A DNA stretch of 64,000 bases from NCBI RefSeq assembly GCF_023016155.1, contig NZ_JALKBG010000006.1, forward strand, positions 124,001-188,000, written 5' to 3'. Under the pieces are notes generated by a model. That model made no database searches and was not told the DNA's origin. It saw nothing but the letters and a program-made list of their open reading frames with translations. The stretch comes from Aliiroseovarius sp. F20344. GTDB taxonomy: Bacteria; Pseudomonadota; Alphaproteobacteria; Rhodobacterales; Rhodobacteraceae. Below, piece by piece: positions 62,237-64,000 of this stretch (position 1 is the first letter of the stretch; each line of letters begins with the position of its first letter). Position numbers and translations under genes: made by a program.

Positions 62237-63037
62237 ATGGCACATGCAAAGAACCACGATTATCACATTCTACCACCTTCGGTGAACCCATTCCTGGGCG
62301 CTCTTGCGGGCTTCGTTATGCTTTTCGGCGCCGTTCAGTGGATGGCCAATGGCATGCCTTGGTTGTTCTTCATCGGGTTGGCTGGTGTTCTCTACGTCAT
62401 GTTCGCCTGGTGGTCGGATATCGTGCACGAAGGCGAAACCGGTGACCACACCTCGGTTGTGAAAATCGGCCTGCGTTACGGCGTGATCCTGTTCATCATG
62501 TCCGAGGTTATGTTCTTCGTGGCGTGGTTCTGGAGCTTCTTCAAACACGCCATGTACCCCATGACAGAAGGCTCGCCCGCCATCGATGGTGTTTGGCCGC
62601 CCGCTGGGATCGAAACCTTCGATCCGTGGCACCTGCCGCTGATCAACACGCTGATCCTGTTGCTGTCGGGTTGCGCCGTGACTTGGGCGCACCACGCCAT
62701 TGCGCATGAAAACAACCGCAAAGACCTTGTTTGGGGTCTGACGCTGGCCGTAATCCTGGGTGTGATCTTCACCATCTTCCAGGCGTACGAATACAGCCAC
62801 GCGGCCTTTGAATTCTCAGGCAACATCTATGGCGTGAACTTCTTCATGGCGACTGGCTTCCACGGCTTCCACGTGATCGTCGGCACCATCTTCCTGTTCG
62901 TCTGCCTGCTGCGCGCGATGAAGGGTCACTTCACCCCCGAAAGCCACGTCGGCTTTGAAGCCGCCGCTTGGTACTGGCACTTCGTTGACGTTGTTTGGCT
63001 GTTCCTGTTCGCGGCTGTTTACATCTGGGGCGGTTGA
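62237..63037 (+). CDS. ctaE: Cytochrome c oxidase subunit III
   Basis: 266 aa, seven membrane helices. The N terminus [46 protein letters not shown] and [14 protein letters not shown] are the subunit III hallmarks, including the conserved Glu in the E-V-M-F-F helix. It binds lipids and stabilises subunit I. It ends near a hairpin before the SURF1 gene. Confidence 0.96.
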   Translation: MAHAKNHDYHILPPSVNPFLGALAGFVMLFGAVQWMANGMPWLFFIGLAGVLYVMFAWWSDIVHEGETGDHTSVVKIGLRYGVILFIMSEVMFFVAWFWSFFKHAMYPMTEGSPAIDGVWPPAGIETFDPWHLPLINTLILLLSGCAVTWAHHAIAHENNRKDLVWGLTLAVILGVIFTIFQAYEYSHAAFEFSGNIYGVNFFMATGFHGFHVIVGTIFLFVCLLRAMKGHFTPESHVGFEAAAWYWHFVDVVWLFLFAAVYIWGG

Positions 63038-63066
63038 ACCTGACCTGCAAATAGTCCTAAGCAAGG

Positions 63067-63097
63067 GGCGCGAGGGGGCAACCTCTCGCGCCTTTCT
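63067..63097 (+). terminator. Hairpin after ctaE
   Basis: Eleven-base stem GGCGCGAGGGG / CCTCTCGCGCC with one G.T pair, loop GCAA, then TTTCT. Could reduce transcription of SURF1 and thrC. Confidence 0.7.
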
Positions 63098-63114
63098 CAT
63101 TTCGGGTTTCCCTC

Positions 63115-63783
63115 ATGCGACAAGCCATTGCCATCATTCTCAGCCTTGCCGTGCTGGCCCTGTTCATCGGGCTTGGTACATGGCAGGTGCAGCGCCTGAA
63201 GTGGAAAGAGGGCGTGCTGGCTGAGATCGACGCGCGCATCGCCGCCGATCCGGTGTCCTTGCCAGTGGTTCCCGACAAGGCACGCGACACCTACCTGCCC
63301 GTGACGGTCTCGGGTCAGATGGACGATGCGACCTTGCGCGTCCTTGTTTCCACCAAAGCAGCGGGGGCGGGGTTTCGGCTTATCTCTCCTTTGCAGACCG
63401 ATCAGGGCCCGATTCTGATCGACCGTGGGTTTATCCGTGTGGCCGACGAGATGCCGCCAGTGCCCGCCGGTCCTGTCACCATCGAAGGCAATCTACATTG
63501 GCCTGATGACCGGCGCAGCTCGACCCCCGACAACGACGTGGTGGGCAACACGTGGTTTGCCCGCGATTTGGATCAGATGGCCGACACGCTGAGCACGAAG
63601 CCCATCCTTGTCATCACACGCGAAATGACCCCGGCTGAGCCGAATGTGCTGCCCCTGCCCGTCACTTCGGAAGGCGTGCCCAACCGTCACCTTGAATACG
63701 CAGGGACATGGTTTTTGCTGGCGCTCACATGGTCGGTGATGACACTCACCTTGCTTTGGCGTAAGAAGCGCCGAAACCCCTGA
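63115..63783 (+). CDS. SURF1 family oxidase assembly protein
   Basis: 222 aa with two terminal membrane helices (AIAIILSLAVLALFIGLGTWQ and WFLLALTWSVMTLTLLW). The segment GTWQVQRLKWKE is the Shy1/SURF1 signature and ILIDRGFI the internal beta strand. It delivers or holds heme a for the aa3 oxidase. It lies between ctaE and thrC. Confidence 0.93.
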   Translation: MRQAIAIILSLAVLALFIGLGTWQVQRLKWKEGVLAEIDARIAADPVSLPVVPDKARDTYLPVTVSGQMDDATLRVLVSTKAAGAGFRLISPLQTDQGPILIDRGFIRVADEMPPVPAGPVTIEGNLHWPDDRRSSTPDNDVVGNTWFARDLDQMADTLSTKPILVITREMTPAEPNVLPLPVTSEGVPNRHLEYAGTWFLLALTWSVMTLTLLWRKKRRNP

Positions 63784-63797
63784 AGGACTCAAATTCG

Positions 63798-64000
63798 ATG
63801 CGCTATATCTCGACCCGTGGTGATGCCCCTGTACTTAGCTTTGAAGAGGCTATGCTGACCGGCCTTGCGCGCGATGGTGGCTTGTATGTGCCGGAAACCA
63901 TCCCGACCATGTCGAATGATGAGATCGCAGCACTTGCTGGCCTGTCCTACGAGGAAATCGCCTTTCGCGTGATGCAGCCTTTCGTGGGCGAAAGCTTCAC
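63798..64000 (+). CDS. thrC: Threonine synthase, N-terminal part (cut by window edge)
   Basis: Only the first 67 codons are visible. MRYISTRGDAPVLSFEEAML, then TGLARDGGLYVPETIP, is the classic N terminus of threonine synthase, which makes threonine from phosphohomoserine with PLP. GAAGGACTC precedes the ATG, 14 bases after the SURF1 stop. The same SURF1-thrC order is usual in this order of bacteria. Confidence 0.94.
   Translation, partial: MRYISTRGDAPVLSFEEAMLTGLARDGGLYVPETIPTMSNDEIAALAGLSYEEIAFRVMQPFVGESF

Noticed and set aside
1-64000. Transposons, CRISPR arrays, prophage, integron or toxin-antitoxin genes
   Set aside because: No transposase, integrase, repeat-spacer array or such gene pair was recognised on either strand.

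Overview
The window looks like a chromosomal segment of a roseobacter-type alphaproteobacterium (order Rhodobacterales). This rests on gene content and order: the run ctaC-ctaB-small membrane protein-ctaG-ctaE-SURF1-thrC at the right end, the his block containing DUF2867 and DUF2147 genes, translationally coupled ATGA/GTGA gene junctions throughout, and moderately GC-rich DNA with ordinary alphaproteobacterial codon use. It is almost fully coding, mainly catabolic and housekeeping. I see no insertion sequence, prophage, CRISPR array, plasmid origin or toxin-antitoxin pair, and no gene-free stretch longer than about 300 bases.

Layout. 1-5.0 kb: end of adenosine deaminase and upp (nucleobase salvage), a membrane protein that looks like a dead M48 peptidase, an acyl-CoA ligase and an EamA permease. 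5.0-12.2 kb: a leftward beta-oxidation operon (MerR regulator, acyl-CoA dehydrogenase, 70-aa protein, GST-like protein, thiolase, FadJ-type multifunctional enzyme) with a second MerR regulator upstream. 12.3-15.8 kb: putative Mn/heavy-metal exporter, then two coupled hotdog thioesterases and a MATE exporter. 15.8-23.3 kb: DUF952-pyrD-arsC, a periplasmic 5'-nucleotidase, DUF1992, a flavodoxin-like protein, and an amidase next to malonyl-CoA synthetase. 23.3-33.7 kb: polyamine locus with a leftward PotFGHI-type importer, gamma-glutamylpolyamine synthetase-like and oxidase-like genes, and a rightward GntR regulator, aminotransferase and second oxidase. 33.7-36.3 kb: modABC. 36.4-41.0 kb: homoprotocatechuate meta-cleavage genes (hpaEDGH type) with divergent hpaR. 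41.1-44.5 kb: pabB, tRNA-Tyr, rlmB-type methyltransferase, YHS protein, CoA-binding protein. 44.6-48.8 kb: hisE, hisF, DUF2867, hisA, (DUF2147 on the other strand), hisH, hisB. 48.9-52.1 kb: GNAT-like protein, LysR-HTH protein, XRE regulator, twin tRNA-Gly genes, small Cys/His-rich protein. 52.2-59.4 kb: pyruvate carboxylase, dprA, a membrane protein, tldD. 59.5-64 kb: cytochrome c oxidase biogenesis genes and the start of thrC.

Functional links. Fatty acyl chains are activated and degraded to acetyl-CoA, polyamines are imported and oxidised, and homoprotocatechuate is ring-cleaved; all feed central metabolism, where pyruvate carboxylase replenishes oxaloacetate and an aa3-type oxidase respires the electrons. 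The most informative unannotated signals are regulatory: an ACGT dyad inside the probable promoter of the MerR-led beta-oxidation operon; TTTGATCA boxes around gntR, one inside a TTGACA/TATTGT promoter of the polyamine aminotransferase; ATATGTCTG repeats placed on a TTGACA/TAACAT promoter for hpaE, facing a probably leaderless hpaR; and a perfect 9-7-9 dyad upstream of pyruvate carboxylase. The least explained genes are the GNAT-like/LysR-HTH pair, the degenerate M48-like protein and the 100-aa Cys/His protein. I found no convincing wholly new multi-gene system; these are the leads. All motif, promoter and family calls were made by eye from sequence.
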